A DNA stretch of 64,000 nt, taken from contig NZ_AKJN02000012.1 in assembly GCF_000282315.2 (NCBI RefSeq), forward strand, positions 62,001 to 126,000. The letters run 5' to 3'. This stretch comes from Pseudomonas sp. GM41(2012). Lineage in GTDB: Bacteria; Pseudomonadota; Gammaproteobacteria; Pseudomonadales; Pseudomonadaceae. The notes beneath the pieces are model-generated. The model saw only the letters and a list, made by a program, of their open reading frames with translations. It had not been told where the DNA came from and did no database searches. Positions 34,101 through 43,559 of the stretch are shown here, one piece after another (within the stretch, counting starts at the first letter, position 1; every line of letters starts with the position of its first letter). The translations under genes were made by a program, and so were the position numbers.

Positions 34101-35227
34101 CAGCAGATGGCGTACGCCATGCCGCCGATAAAATGGCGACGTCCGAAAGCTATCGTCGTCGCCAGCAGGAATGGGGGTTGGCACGGGACCAGGCCAGCGC
34201 CGAAATAAATGCGATCAATGCTCAAATCACTGCTCAGGAGCGAGCCATCGATTCGGCCCAGGCCAGTCTGGATCAAACCCTCAAGGCCAATGCTCAGGCG
34301 CTGAGCCTCTTCAATTTCCTGAAAACACGGGCCACCAACCTGGAGTTGTATCGCTGGTTGATCGGCCAAATGAAGACCTTGCACTTTCAGGCCTACGACG
34401 CTGCTGTGTCGTTGTGCCTGAGCGCACAGGGGGCGCTCCAGGCAGAAACGTGTGAATTCACGTCAAGCACCATCCGGCCAGATGTCTGGCTCGATCAGCG
34501 TCACGGTTTGACGGCCGGCGCCTCATTGCGGGCGGACCTGTTGCGGATGGAGTCTGATTATCTGCAGCGTTATGAGCGACGCCAGGAAGTGGTCAAGACA
34601 ATCTCCCTGAAACAGTTGTTCGATGACCCCACCAGCGGCCAAACGGGTCCCCGATCCTGGCTTGAAGCGTTCGATGAGTTGAAAGCAGAAGGCGTCCTGA
34701 ACTTTGAGCTGCGTCAGTTACTGTTCGATCGTGACTACCCGGACCACTACTGTCGGCAGATCAGTTCCGTCGAAGTCACGCTGCCGGTGCTCAAATCCGC
34801 TTACGAGGATGCCAGGGCCACGCTGTTGCAGGTGGGCAGCTTCACGGCCACACAACCGTCGTACGAATCGCTGGATTACTTGCACGGTCATCGCGACGGG
34901 GTGGCGCCTGCGGATGTGCTGATCAACTTGAGCAGCGGTCAGCAAGTCGCCTTGTCTGTCGGGCTGGACGACAACGGCATGGCCGTCTTCAAGCCCGATG
35001 AAGGCTTGCTCAACCCGTTCGAGAACACTGGCGCGGTGTCGCGATGGAAACTGACTTTCCCCTGGCACAAGCGACCCCAACAAGCCGCCATGCTGGCCTC
35101 GATGACAGACATCGTAATCAAGATCAGTTACGCAGCCAAATTAGGCGACGCTGCGTTTGCCAACAGAGTCCGGGAGTTGGTGATCGCGGCCGATCCGAAG
35201 CTCGAACCGGGGGTGGAGCCATCATGA
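31124..35227 (+). CDS. Tc toxin component A, C-terminal half (TcA2; pore and TcB-binding)
   Basis: 1367 residues from the ATG at 31124 (AAAGGAG six bases earlier; another ATG at 31118 is too close to it). Typical TcA segments are IAPHRYFWRKAAIKLDV, LVFWEGRLCMVWAEWR, EAQQWLHYLFDPQ, QIVIFLDYVNTIIAWGDWLY and YNLRHNLTIDGKALSIPLF, followed by a long coiled-coil-rich region (about 880-1130) that in TcA forms the channel, and the C-terminal TcB-binding region. It should assemble with TcA1 into the injection pore and dock TcB-TcC encoded at 7.1-14.4 kb. The gene follows TcA1 by 71 bases and overlaps the next gene by 4 (ATGA), so all three are coupled. Confidence 0.92.
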   Translation: MAKQSFGELAALRRNALIDLSLNAKHTEEYFPYPMGLQTADDLFAWLRSDPLDSEQVNTSWVAEAVSCLQQYIHAVYQKLEPGYSGRQFDPDDLQEWDIASSYGPWSASQLLKCTPEDYITPFVRIGKSELFRKLEGHLNQARLTADSVQQGVQEYLRTFEETCNLNVLTCYMDGSNPLTSDYYFVGRERIAPHRYFWRKAAIKLDVNSPAVNPTAWGEWQQADIPTDESVLDSRLVFWEGRLCMVWAEWRTALIDRSADGAMHKPHELEIKVAFIALNGRWSPPIRLHLSQLDKDVSKDCRLVAVVLRDAQDTRYPEGRLAVHVTNGTAVATTKQDGSVAIYETRDLLLRKLPDEGPVMDYLVNVLFAEPLSVQRKIVPGDFPSLSSATATGKLADYLGIKAYIVAFGNEYKLRVQGHCALVEPGKTGSKVPFTLTVKYATENELPITETHSSNGGWSTNWLELKRPSFTNATITCTLTSATLGGKTVVLKLPDTLPAQGPLPSIHKPQAGAEDKGAQFLAFNQPESVLRLKYVRLNTLIGADLVFRSNISMGAVLDWSTQFPNEPTIPGLTEPNGPFDSSNGRYFWELFFHLAHLVACRLRDENRFLEAQQWLHYLFDPQAPAKAAEGQPAYWRCRPLAVGQSTIEYEAFAPTDPDAIAYSSPRHYQIVIFLDYVNTIIAWGDWLYRQLTRDSLVAAKLQYVRALNLMGRVSDSRTRYEWSPQSLKDLVSELETRSALADFEKTLSLEPDQLPVTTARFVHPGVYGTTSFKLPVSSRLLESYDLPAKRIYNLRHNLTIDGKALSIPLFTAMDPRALLNHLAAGGTGTVRPMGGQLRVPAFRWRVLFEVAMRSVQLLQEFGNEVLRLIEQQDRVEQEEIQQRHLTELGDFARQVQEESLAQLEASLTALQSSRTMVEERHLHFKELCEGGVSEDEYEVMTLVDVAIGLASGSTGFRSVASIFDALPNVFGLANGGQRLGGVPEAVALGLQIAADGVRHAADKMATSESYRRRQQEWGLARDQASAEINAINAQITAQERAIDSAQASLDQTLKANAQALSLFNFLKTRATNLELYRWLIGQMKTLHFQAYDAAVSLCLSAQGALQAETCEFTSSTIRPDVWLDQRHGLTAGASLRADLLRMESDYLQRYERRQEVVKTISLKQLFDDPTSGQTGPRSWLEAFDELKAEGVLNFELRQLLFDRDYPDHYCRQISSVEVTLPVLKSAYEDARATLLQVGSFTATQPSYESLDYLHGHRDGVAPADVLINLSSGQQVALSVGLDDNGMAVFKPDEGLLNPFENTGAVSRWKLTFPWHKRPQQAAMLASMTDIVIKISYAAKLGDAAFANRVRELVIAADPKLEPGVEPS

Positions 35228-36984
35228 ATACGCGACCAATCAACACGAACAGCAATCTGGTGCTCAATGGAGATTTTAAAGAGCCCTACACTATCTGGGA
35301 GGTAAATGGGCGAGATTACAGGGTGAAAGGAGGTGAGTGGGAGGGGAATCTCATCAACTATGCTCAACTCTGGAACGAGACTTCGAGTTTTCAAACGCTG
35401 AAAGTTGAGGTCGAACCCGCAGAGGGCGCGCGTTACCACCTCGGTTTTCTATACGCAAACACGCACACGGCAGCGCTGGGCAGAGTACTGATCGGCAAAA
35501 AAGGTGCTGAGGATAAAGATAAGCTGAGCATCGACTTGCCTCCCACGGGAGGGGCCAGCGACGCGGAGCTCAAATTACGCGAAGGGGGAGCCTATTTGCC
35601 GCTCGACCTCGACCTTCATAAGGGCGACGACCTTGACGTTACCCTGATCAGTCCGAGGAGAACGTCGAACGACCCCAATGCGGACATACGAATTACCCGC
35701 ATTGAACTTCATGTAGAACTGCTGCCGTTGCAATTGCTGAAGTTGGTCAATGACACTCAGCGGATTGATCCTGGCCAAGTGCTGTATCTGTGTCTGGGGG
35801 CTACACGGGAACAACGTCATAAATTGAGTTTTGAAGTCCATTCCGACAGCCATTGGGTGGACACCGACGCTGCACTATGGGCCGATGACAACCCGCAGGA
35901 GGCAATGATTGCATCGCCCGAATTGGGGATTAACCAGCGGGTCGAACTTCCATGGTTGCTCGATTGTCCTGAGCTGGAAGGTGGGGGGCCTTACCCGTTC
36001 GAATTGAATATCTACAGTAAGTACACCGCCGATCCTTATCCGATTGCGGTATCGCTGGGGCACCATCGGTTGAAGCTGAACGTACTCAAAGGTGCCACCT
36101 TTTGGCCGGTTCTGGAACATGGCCAGACGGTGCCGCTGGAGGTCCAGGTGTTGTCGCACTACACCGGCAAGCCGGTTTCGGGTGTGGATGTTACCTGGCG
36201 CCTGGGTGAGAACGTTCTGCATATCGCCCCCTCCGATGGCGAAGGGAAAGCGGATTTCGACTACACACCCGACGGTGACGGGCTGCAGACAATTGAAGTA
36301 TCGGTATCGAGTCCTTACTACGAAGACCTTACAGTGCAGGAGTTGCTTGAGGTCCGTGTGCTGAAGGACGATCCATTGAAGGCGGTGCAGGTCCGGTTTG
36401 AGGGGGGCGAAGCCGTTGTCTGGGGCGAAAAAACCGGCTATCCCGACCGTGGCAGTATCTACTCGGTTACCTTGATCATTCCAGCGGGTAGCCCGTTATT
36501 GGACACTCAAATTGCCGTGGGGTGGCGCGAGGGTGGGTACGGACCTGAAGACCTGGAGATTACTTCGGTGCCTGACTTTGGCGAGCTGAGGGATGTCCCG
36601 GGCACCGAGCTTGAATGGACGCTTGATTGCGGCGATGTGCTGGACGCGCCGTTCGGTCTGTTTCTCTCAAGTCCAATGCTTTTGCGCGACTCGCGTGATA
36701 ATGCAATGTCGCTGGCACACAACAACCTCAAGATTGGCGAAGTGCGGGAGGCCAACAAGTCACCGGCGGTGGATGAGGGCGATAGTGTGTATTGCATGGT
36801 GCAGGTACTGACGCTCAAAAATAAACCGGTACTCAATATTCAGGTGGACTGGGTCTGGCCCCAAGGCAGCGTCACCACTTACACCGGCATCGACGGCTGG
36901 TCCAGTGCCTTCGATAAACCGACTAAGGCTGACTCGTACGAGATGGTGGCACATATCAAAGTACGGGAAGATGCCCCCCCCTGA
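35224..36984 (+). CDS. Tc-associated repeat protein, N-terminal part (reading frame ends just after a C8 tract)
   Basis: 586 residues. The opening NSNLVLNGDFKEPYTIWEVNG resembles the start of galactose-binding/carbohydrate-binding jelly-roll domains, extending to about residue 165. Then come repeats made of a beta domain (W.LDC...F.L.L.S...SLGHH.LKLNVLK) and a Big_1-like domain (VQVLSHYTGKPVSGVDVTW). The reading frame ends in the middle of the second Big_1-like domain, just after eight C (36974-36981). With one more C, or a -1 slip, it would continue into the gene at 37008 and give one protein of about 1550 residues. It overlaps TcA2 by 4 bases. A surface- or sugar-binding partner of the toxin is inferred. 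Confidence 0.75.
   Translation: MNTRPINTNSNLVLNGDFKEPYTIWEVNGRDYRVKGGEWEGNLINYAQLWNETSSFQTLKVEVEPAEGARYHLGFLYANTHTAALGRVLIGKKGAEDKDKLSIDLPPTGGASDAELKLREGGAYLPLDLDLHKGDDLDVTLISPRRTSNDPNADIRITRIELHVELLPLQLLKLVNDTQRIDPGQVLYLCLGATREQRHKLSFEVHSDSHWVDTDAALWADDNPQEAMIASPELGINQRVELPWLLDCPELEGGGPYPFELNIYSKYTADPYPIAVSLGHHRLKLNVLKGATFWPVLEHGQTVPLEVQVLSHYTGKPVSGVDVTWRLGENVLHIAPSDGEGKADFDYTPDGDGLQTIEVSVSSPYYEDLTVQELLEVRVLKDDPLKAVQVRFEGGEAVVWGEKTGYPDRGSIYSVTLIIPAGSPLLDTQIAVGWREGGYGPEDLEITSVPDFGELRDVPGTELEWTLDCGDVLDAPFGLFLSSPMLLRDSRDNAMSLAHNNLKIGEVREANKSPAVDEGDSVYCMVQVLTLKNKPVLNIQVDWVWPQGSVTTYTGIDGWSSAFDKPTKADSYEMVAHIKVREDAPP
36974..36981 (+). repeat. Tract of eight C at the frame break
   Basis: The upstream frame reads GAT GCC CCC CCC TGA. 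A -1 slip, or nine C, gives GCC CCC CCC CTG ACA, which continues without a stop into the downstream frame. Both a switching contingency tract and a slippery site are compatible with this. Confidence 0.9.
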
Positions 36985-37007
36985 CACGTTCATTCCCGAT
37001 CGTTGCG

Positions 37008-39872
37008 TTGGCTACCAGCGAGTGGAAGGATGACATTGATTTCTTTTTGGATACCAAGCCAATCGAGAACCAAAGGGCGGGCATTTTGTGCTGGCGCGGC
37101 AAACTCCATACCTTTGGCATTACCCCGAAACAGCTGGGCAGCCCGTTCATTGGCAAAATGATTACCCTGAATTGGCGGAACGGCGTCGACCCGGATCTGG
37201 GCCTGGTTTTCGATCCACCCCTGGGGAGTCCTGTTTTGCTGACCAACGAGGGTTTGCAATGGGCAATCACCTCCGGCAGCGAACGTAGCGGCATTTTTGA
37301 GCTGGAGGTTGAAAGCGCCTATCTGCCGCGCAAACGGGAACTGACAGGCCGTTTGATGGCTGAGAATTTCGATGATGAAGTGACGCTGGTGTTTGATCAA
37401 ATGCCTTCGCCAATCGGTCGCAGCCCTCTATATCCTTGCATTGGTGCGATTCACCAGTTGACTCTGTTACCCAATGCATTCAGTCCGTTGCAGGGGATTG
37501 AAATGTTGTGGAGCAAGTCAATCACTGAGCCATTGCCGCAAAAGATAGAGATTACTCCAAACACTCAAACGTCCGCACTTGTCACGGCAGGCGGCGTGCG
37601 ATACGCGTTTGACTGTTCAAAAAGTTCGGGAAAGGCACATTTCAAGCTTGTGTTCCATTCGCTCTGGATTTCTTCCTATGAGTCTTCTGAGCAGCTTTAC
37701 CAACTGGATCACAACAAACTCAAGGTGGGTGCTGTGCGTCAGGCGGCGATTGATCCCGTGTTGAGTAAAGGTGAGCGCGCCTGGCTGGAGGTTCAGTACC
37801 TGTCATGGTTCAGTGGCTTGCCGGCCTCGGGAATGCCTGTGCAGTGGAGCGATTCGAAATCCCTACGGATGCAGTCCGAGACTGATGCGGATGGATGGGC
37901 TGGTCATGACTATGAACCGCTGGAACCTGAACTGATCCCTGTTGAGGCGCGGGTAGTGAACCTCTATGACGGTGGTTCTGCCAGTCAGGACTTCGAGGTC
38001 TTTGCTTTGGATCACGATCCCTGGCAGGACCTTGACGTTCAGACCGCGGACAACCCTGGCGCTCGTACATGGGCAGAGACGACGTTCTTCCCTCGACGCA
38101 ACAGCCAGTTCGATTTTGTTCTATCGGCGAACGAGAACAGCTACCTGCGGAGTCAGCAACTGGCGCTTGGACTCGTGGGAACAGGGCCCGCTGAACTGGC
38201 GTTAACAATGGGCCCGGTTACGTTCGGCCAATGGCGGCCGTTGCAGGATAAATTGCCTTTCACGCTGACCGCCGGTGACGAGAAGGACGGAGGTTTTTCC
38301 TTCCGGCTCGCGGCCTCGCGACTGCTGGCGCTTTCGCCACTTAATGCAGTGTCACTGGGGGCGGGGTCGAGAGTTATCAAAATGTCCGCCATCAACAGCA
38401 GCTTCCAGGTGATTGACTGGGGTTCCGTGTTTGAGGCTGAGGTAACGGTTGTGTCTGCCTTGTCAGGCAAGCCGATCGTGGGGATGGCCGTTGTCTGGGA
38501 AGGTTCCGATCTGGAGCCTGTTTCTACCACCACTAATTTCTATGGTGTGGCCAAAGTCCGTCTTACACCGACAATCGTCGGGTTGGGGCAAGTGACTGCC
38601 ACAGCCGGTGATGACTCTGCGTTGCAATCAAAGTCCCTTTCATACACCTTGAATGGACCACGGGAAATCCTCGAGATGGTCAGTCCTGATCTGGACGGTT
38701 ACCCGGGCGATGAAGTCAGTGCATCTGTCATTGTGGTGAATAGTCAAACCGGTCAACTGCTGGAAGGTGTGGAAGTCGACTGGCGATTCAAGGGTTTAGA
38801 GCTGTTGCCTACCCTGACCGATAGTCAAGGGTTAGCAAGTATCAGCTTCAAGTTGCCACTGCTGGTGGGCGATTATGCTTTAACAGCTTCGGTACGTGGC
38901 GGTGAGTGGGGGCACAGTGCACAGCGGTTGATATTTACCGTGCTGGCCGACGAGAGCACCTGGTTACGGGAGTTCACGCTTTGGCTGGATGGCAAGCAAG
39001 TGGATCTGGCCGAGGGGAAGTTGAGCCTGCTGCACGAGAAATCCTATGATCTGGAGTTGAGGGCCAATTTAAATAACTCGTTGATTGGCCGGACCAGTAT
39101 TGCTCTGGAAGACGTGTCAGGAGCTGAGGCGTTAGGCCTGGGATTTGTTCCTCCCCTGAAAGAGCAGCAGCCGTTGATGGAAGGGCCATTGCACTGGTCA
39201 ATTTCTACCAATGCAGAAGAAAGCGGTGTTTTCGAATTGAAGTTCAGCAGCCCGGATCTGCCGGACCGGTCGTTGCCGGGACAGATCATTTCCGTTGCTA
39301 AGGAGTTGGTGCTTCACTTCGACAGTTTCCCGATGAGCTTGGGAAGCGATATGGCATATCCCTGTCATGGTACGACGCACACCCTCACATTGCGGCCAAC
39401 ACCCACCAGCTTGTTTTTGGGTATGGACGTAAGACTGTTATGGAGTGGTGAGGCAGCCGGAGATCTGGGTGTAGTGATAACGCCTGATCTGAATGAATGG
39501 AAGCCCTTGGGCCTGGAAGGATTGACGTGGTCGCTGAATTGCCTCAAGAGTCTCAAAGACGGGGACTTTTCATTGAAGCTGATGTTACGGGATTGGGAAG
39601 TGAATTTGTCGCCATTGCCTATGTCTTTGGGGCATAACCTGGTAACGGCTGAACATTGGAAAACGGGGCCACATTGGGCATTTCCAGATTTGGAGTATTT
39701 TATTATGTATGTTCGTGCCACCTCCGTATTTTTGAAGACCCCTGCACCTGGCGTTAAAGTAACATTCTACGATGGCAATCCGTCTGATACAGTTACTGGT
39801 AAGGACGGTGAGGCCCGTGCACGTGATAGATCTATGAAGATTGTCAATCGATACGACGGAAGTGTTGTCTGA
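37008..39872 (+). CDS. Tc-associated repeat protein, C-terminal part (probably the continuation of the previous gene)
   Basis: 954 residues if started at the TTG at 37008, but there is no ribosome binding site and no ATG or GTG. The frame is open back to 36933, overlapping the previous gene. Its first residues complete the domain interrupted upstream: YEMVAHIKV...ALATSEWKDDIDFFLD aligns with YALTASVRG...VLADESTWLREFTLWLD later in the same protein. At least three more copies of the two-part repeat follow, each with a W/F.LDC-like strand, a LGxN.LKVG-type strand and a LSxxSGxPxxGM.V.W strand. No signal peptide or anchor is visible. It is best regarded as the 3' part of one long gene that is frameshifted here. 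Confidence 0.7.
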   Translation: MATSEWKDDIDFFLDTKPIENQRAGILCWRGKLHTFGITPKQLGSPFIGKMITLNWRNGVDPDLGLVFDPPLGSPVLLTNEGLQWAITSGSERSGIFELEVESAYLPRKRELTGRLMAENFDDEVTLVFDQMPSPIGRSPLYPCIGAIHQLTLLPNAFSPLQGIEMLWSKSITEPLPQKIEITPNTQTSALVTAGGVRYAFDCSKSSGKAHFKLVFHSLWISSYESSEQLYQLDHNKLKVGAVRQAAIDPVLSKGERAWLEVQYLSWFSGLPASGMPVQWSDSKSLRMQSETDADGWAGHDYEPLEPELIPVEARVVNLYDGGSASQDFEVFALDHDPWQDLDVQTADNPGARTWAETTFFPRRNSQFDFVLSANENSYLRSQQLALGLVGTGPAELALTMGPVTFGQWRPLQDKLPFTLTAGDEKDGGFSFRLAASRLLALSPLNAVSLGAGSRVIKMSAINSSFQVIDWGSVFEAEVTVVSALSGKPIVGMAVVWEGSDLEPVSTTTNFYGVAKVRLTPTIVGLGQVTATAGDDSALQSKSLSYTLNGPREILEMVSPDLDGYPGDEVSASVIVVNSQTGQLLEGVEVDWRFKGLELLPTLTDSQGLASISFKLPLLVGDYALTASVRGGEWGHSAQRLIFTVLADESTWLREFTLWLDGKQVDLAEGKLSLLHEKSYDLELRANLNNSLIGRTSIALEDVSGAEALGLGFVPPLKEQQPLMEGPLHWSISTNAEESGVFELKFSSPDLPDRSLPGQIISVAKELVLHFDSFPMSLGSDMAYPCHGTTHTLTLRPTPTSLFLGMDVRLLWSGEAAGDLGVVITPDLNEWKPLGLEGLTWSLNCLKSLKDGDFSLKLMLRDWEVNLSPLPMSLGHNLVTAEHWKTGPHWAFPDLEYFIMYVRATSVFLKTPAPGVKVTFYDGNPSDTVTGKDGEARARDRSMKIVNRYDGSVV

Positions 39873-39890
39873 TATCCGCTTCTTGTTTCA

Positions 39891-39926
39891 CTAAACAAAA
39901 CGCCTTTTTTCAATGAGAAAAGGCGT
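39891..39926. terminator. Terminator between the Tc island and the DUF58 gene
   Basis: ACGCCTTTT pairs with AAAAGGCGT (39900-39926). On the minus strand the stem is followed by TTTTGTTTAG, so it chiefly ends the DUF58 operon; it may also stop transcripts leaving the Tc island. Confidence 0.75.
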
Positions 39927-39938
39927 GTTCCCCGCAAC

Positions 39939-41270
39939 TTATAAATCTCCCGCTCTCTTCCATGCCAGATACCGCGTCACCAATTTAGCCCCCAACTCCC
40001 CGGGCCGAGCATCCACCACCGGCACTCCATGAGCACTCAACCGCTCATGGAGTTCGGCCCGTTCATTCAAGTAATCCACCGTCCCGCAATAGGCCAGCGC
40101 CTCCGGCAAGGTTTGCACCGGCGCATGCCGCAGATTGTCGAGCAAGTCTTCGCGCAGGCTCGCCACCAGCACCCGATGCTGTTTGCCCAGGCGTTTGACC
40201 GCGGTGAGCAGTTCTTCATCGTCTTCATCGCGCAAGTTAGTCACCAGCACCACCAGCGCCCGGCGTTTTTGTCGGGCCAGTAACTGGTTGGCGGCGGCCT
40301 GGTAATCAGCGGGGCGTTGGGTGCTGTCGAGGTCGTAGACGGTGTTGAGCAGGACCTTGAGTTGTTCAGTGCCTTTGACCGGGGCGAGGTAATGCGGCCG
40401 ATCGCTGGCGAAGGTGCTCAGGCCTACCGCGTCGCCTTGGCGTAGCGCCACGTAGCTGAGCAGCAGGCAGGCATTGAGCGCATGGTCGAAGTGCGACAGT
40501 TCATCATCCTGGCTGCGCATCCGTCGCCCGCAATCGAGCATGAAGATGATTTGCTGGTCGCGCTCGTCCTGGTACTCCCGGGCAATGGGAGTGCGTTGGC
40601 GGGCGGTGGCTTTCCAGTCGATCTGGCGCAGGCTGTCGCCTTCGCGGAATTCCCTTAATTGATGGAATTCAAGGCCCAACCCGCGACGCTGGCGTTGGCG
40701 CACGCCGAGCTGGCTGAGCCAGTTGTCCACCGCCAGTAATTGGCCGCCGTAGAGGCGGGCGAAGTCCGGGTAGACGCGGGTGTTGTCGGCCACGTTGAGC
40801 AAGCGTTTGTCAGACCACAGGCCTAATGGGCTGGGCAGGTTGATTTCGCAGTGTTCGAAGGTGAAGTGGCCGCGCTTGAGCGGGCGCAATCGATAACCGA
40901 TCTGGCTGTGCTGGCCGGGTTGCAGTTCGACCGACAGGGGCAGGTTTTCGAAGCTCAGGCCGTCCGGCACGTGGTCGAAGAGCTGAATGTGCAGGGGGTG
41001 GGCAAAGTCATGCTCGACCTCCAGTCGCACTTCACCCCATCGACCGAGTGCAAGGCTGCCGGGCATTTGTCGGTGGAGTCGGGGCGAGGGCAGTCGTTTG
41101 AGACGGACGGCGTCGAGTATCGCCAGGGCCAGCAGCGCCAGCAGCAACCCCCAGTTGATCGCGTGCAGGCTGGATGGAACCTCGATGTCCAATGCCCGCA
41201 ACGCGCCCAGCACGATGCCGATGGCTAGCAGGATCGCGAGCCAGATCAGCAGAAGCCGGGATGGTTTCAT
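39939..41270 (-). CDS. DUF58 domain-containing protein
   Basis: 443 residues from the ATG at 41270. Two hydrophobic helices (residues 7-25 and 38-55) are followed by a DUF58 region with GLEFHQLREFREGDSLRQIDWKATARQRTPIAREYQDERDQQI, the family signature, and a von Willebrand A-like part (FMLDCGRRM). The earlier in-frame start would add 88 arginine-rich residues through a REPIN and is rejected. DUF58 proteins occur with MoxR ATPases, here the preceding gene, and are thought to take part in envelope or protein-complex maturation. It closes the operon that begins with the RDD gene. Confidence 0.85.
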   Translation of the reverse strand: MKPSRLLLIWLAILLAIGIVLGALRALDIEVPSSLHAINWGLLLALLALAILDAVRLKRLPSPRLHRQMPGSLALGRWGEVRLEVEHDFAHPLHIQLFDHVPDGLSFENLPLSVELQPGQHSQIGYRLRPLKRGHFTFEHCEINLPSPLGLWSDKRLLNVADNTRVYPDFARLYGGQLLAVDNWLSQLGVRQRQRRGLGLEFHQLREFREGDSLRQIDWKATARQRTPIAREYQDERDQQIIFMLDCGRRMRSQDDELSHFDHALNACLLLSYVALRQGDAVGLSTFASDRPHYLAPVKGTEQLKVLLNTVYDLDSTQRPADYQAAANQLLARQKRRALVVLVTNLRDEDDEELLTAVKRLGKQHRVLVASLREDLLDNLRHAPVQTLPEALAYCGTVDYLNERAELHERLSAHGVPVVDARPGELGAKLVTRYLAWKRAGDL

Positions 41271-41293
41271 GGCGTGACACCGTGTGGTCTGTT

Positions 41294-41370
41294 GAAAAGA
41301 TCGCAGCCTTCGGCAGCTCCTACGCCGAGCGCGGGCCCCCGTAGGAGCTGCCGAAGGCTGCGATCTTTTC
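41294..41370. repeat. REPIN inside the MoxR operon
   Basis: Arms GAAAAGATCGCAGCCTTCGG and the complement around a short centre. It is the same family as the element at 50327-50400, and lies between moxR and the DUF58 gene, where it could form a hairpin in the transcript. Confidence 0.92.
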
Positions 41371-41400
41371 TGCTGTCGACGTGAATTTTGACCACGGCGT

Positions 41401-42395
<995 letters not shown>

Positions 42396-42399
<4 letters not shown>

Positions 42400-43559
42400 A
42401 AGGCGTTCCTCAAGGTTTGCAGGTGGGCGACCTGACGGCTGAATTCAGCGCTGGACAGCCGCTGCTTCGGTCGCGGGCTCATGGCCTGGCTGATAGCGCG
42501 TGTGGGTTGGCCGGTCAGGCGTGCGAGCACCAGCCATTGTTCGGCAACGCCGAGTTGTTCGAAACCGGGATGACTGCGCCGCACACGCCGCAAGATGTCG
42601 TGCTGCAAGGCGTGCACCAGGTGCTGCTGACCGTTGCGGCGCAGCATGAAATCGGCGCTGGCGCGCAGGTGTTCCTGAAGTTGACGGCGGGCTCTCGGGG
42701 CCGGTTCCAGCAGCGGACCCTGACGCACGCCGACGTGCCAGAAGCCAAGGCCGATCAGGGCAAGAAGGGCGACCAATGCTTGGGGGAAATAGCGCAGGAG
42801 CAAGGTCAGCAGACTGTCGTGATCGGTGTTGAACAGCAGGGTCACGTTCGTGTCCGCGGTCAGGTACCAGAGCAGCCAGGCGTTGTCGTACTGGTCGATG
42901 GCCGGGGTTTTCCACAGGTCGGCGTCGGTGACCACGGTGATCGAACCGAGCCCGTGATTGAGCTGCATCATGTGCGTGGCCTTGCCGCTGTTGGCCCAGG
43001 CCTGGGCGAGATTTTTCGGGTCTTCGAGGTGGAATGCGGTATCAAAACCGGCGTAGGCCGGCGCGTTTTCGTCTTCCAGATACAGCTTGGTCAGCTTGGG
43101 GTAAGGATCGTCATCGATAGCGGGCGGCGGGTCCTTGAGATCCTTGCTCAGCGACTGGTGCAGCTGCACCCGGTCAAGCAACAGGTCATTGCTTTGGCCG
43201 GTTTTTTCATCCCACAGCGACTGGGCAATAAACAAAAGTCGCCCGCCGGCCCGGGTCCAGTTCAACAGCTGATCGACCTGACGTGGGGTCATGTTGTAGC
43301 GGTCCCCGAGCAACAACAGACTGTGCTGACGCGGCTCCAGGGTGGGCAGGATGTCGAGGCTGTTGGCGTGGTTCACCGACAGGCTCTGTTTGCGCAGAAA
43401 ATGCTCGGCAGCGAGGTAAGGATTGGCCTGGGCTTCGGGCGAGGGACCGTGATCGATGTCTGCCTGATAGGGCGTCGCCTTGACGTACAGATAAACACTC
43501 AGCGCGATCAACAGCACGGCGATGAACACGCCGATCGCCCGCCAGCGTTGCCGGTTCAA
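42396..43559 (-). CDS. DUF4350 domain-containing membrane protein
   Basis: 387 residues. An N-terminal membrane helix (IGVFIAVLLIALSVYLYV) is followed by an extracytoplasmic region with QANPYLAAEHFLRKQ and LLLLGDRYNMTPRQVDQLLNWTRAGGRLLFIAQ, the DUF4350 pattern, and a second helix around residue 265 (ALVALLALIGLGFW) before a cytoplasmic tail. Function is unknown; the gene always travels with MoxR and DUF4129 genes in my recollection. It overlaps both neighbours by 4 bases. Confidence 0.85.

Noticed and set aside
37008..37010. TTG as a genuine start of a separate gene
   Set aside because: There is no ribosome binding site, and the residues before it in the same frame complete a domain begun in the previous gene.
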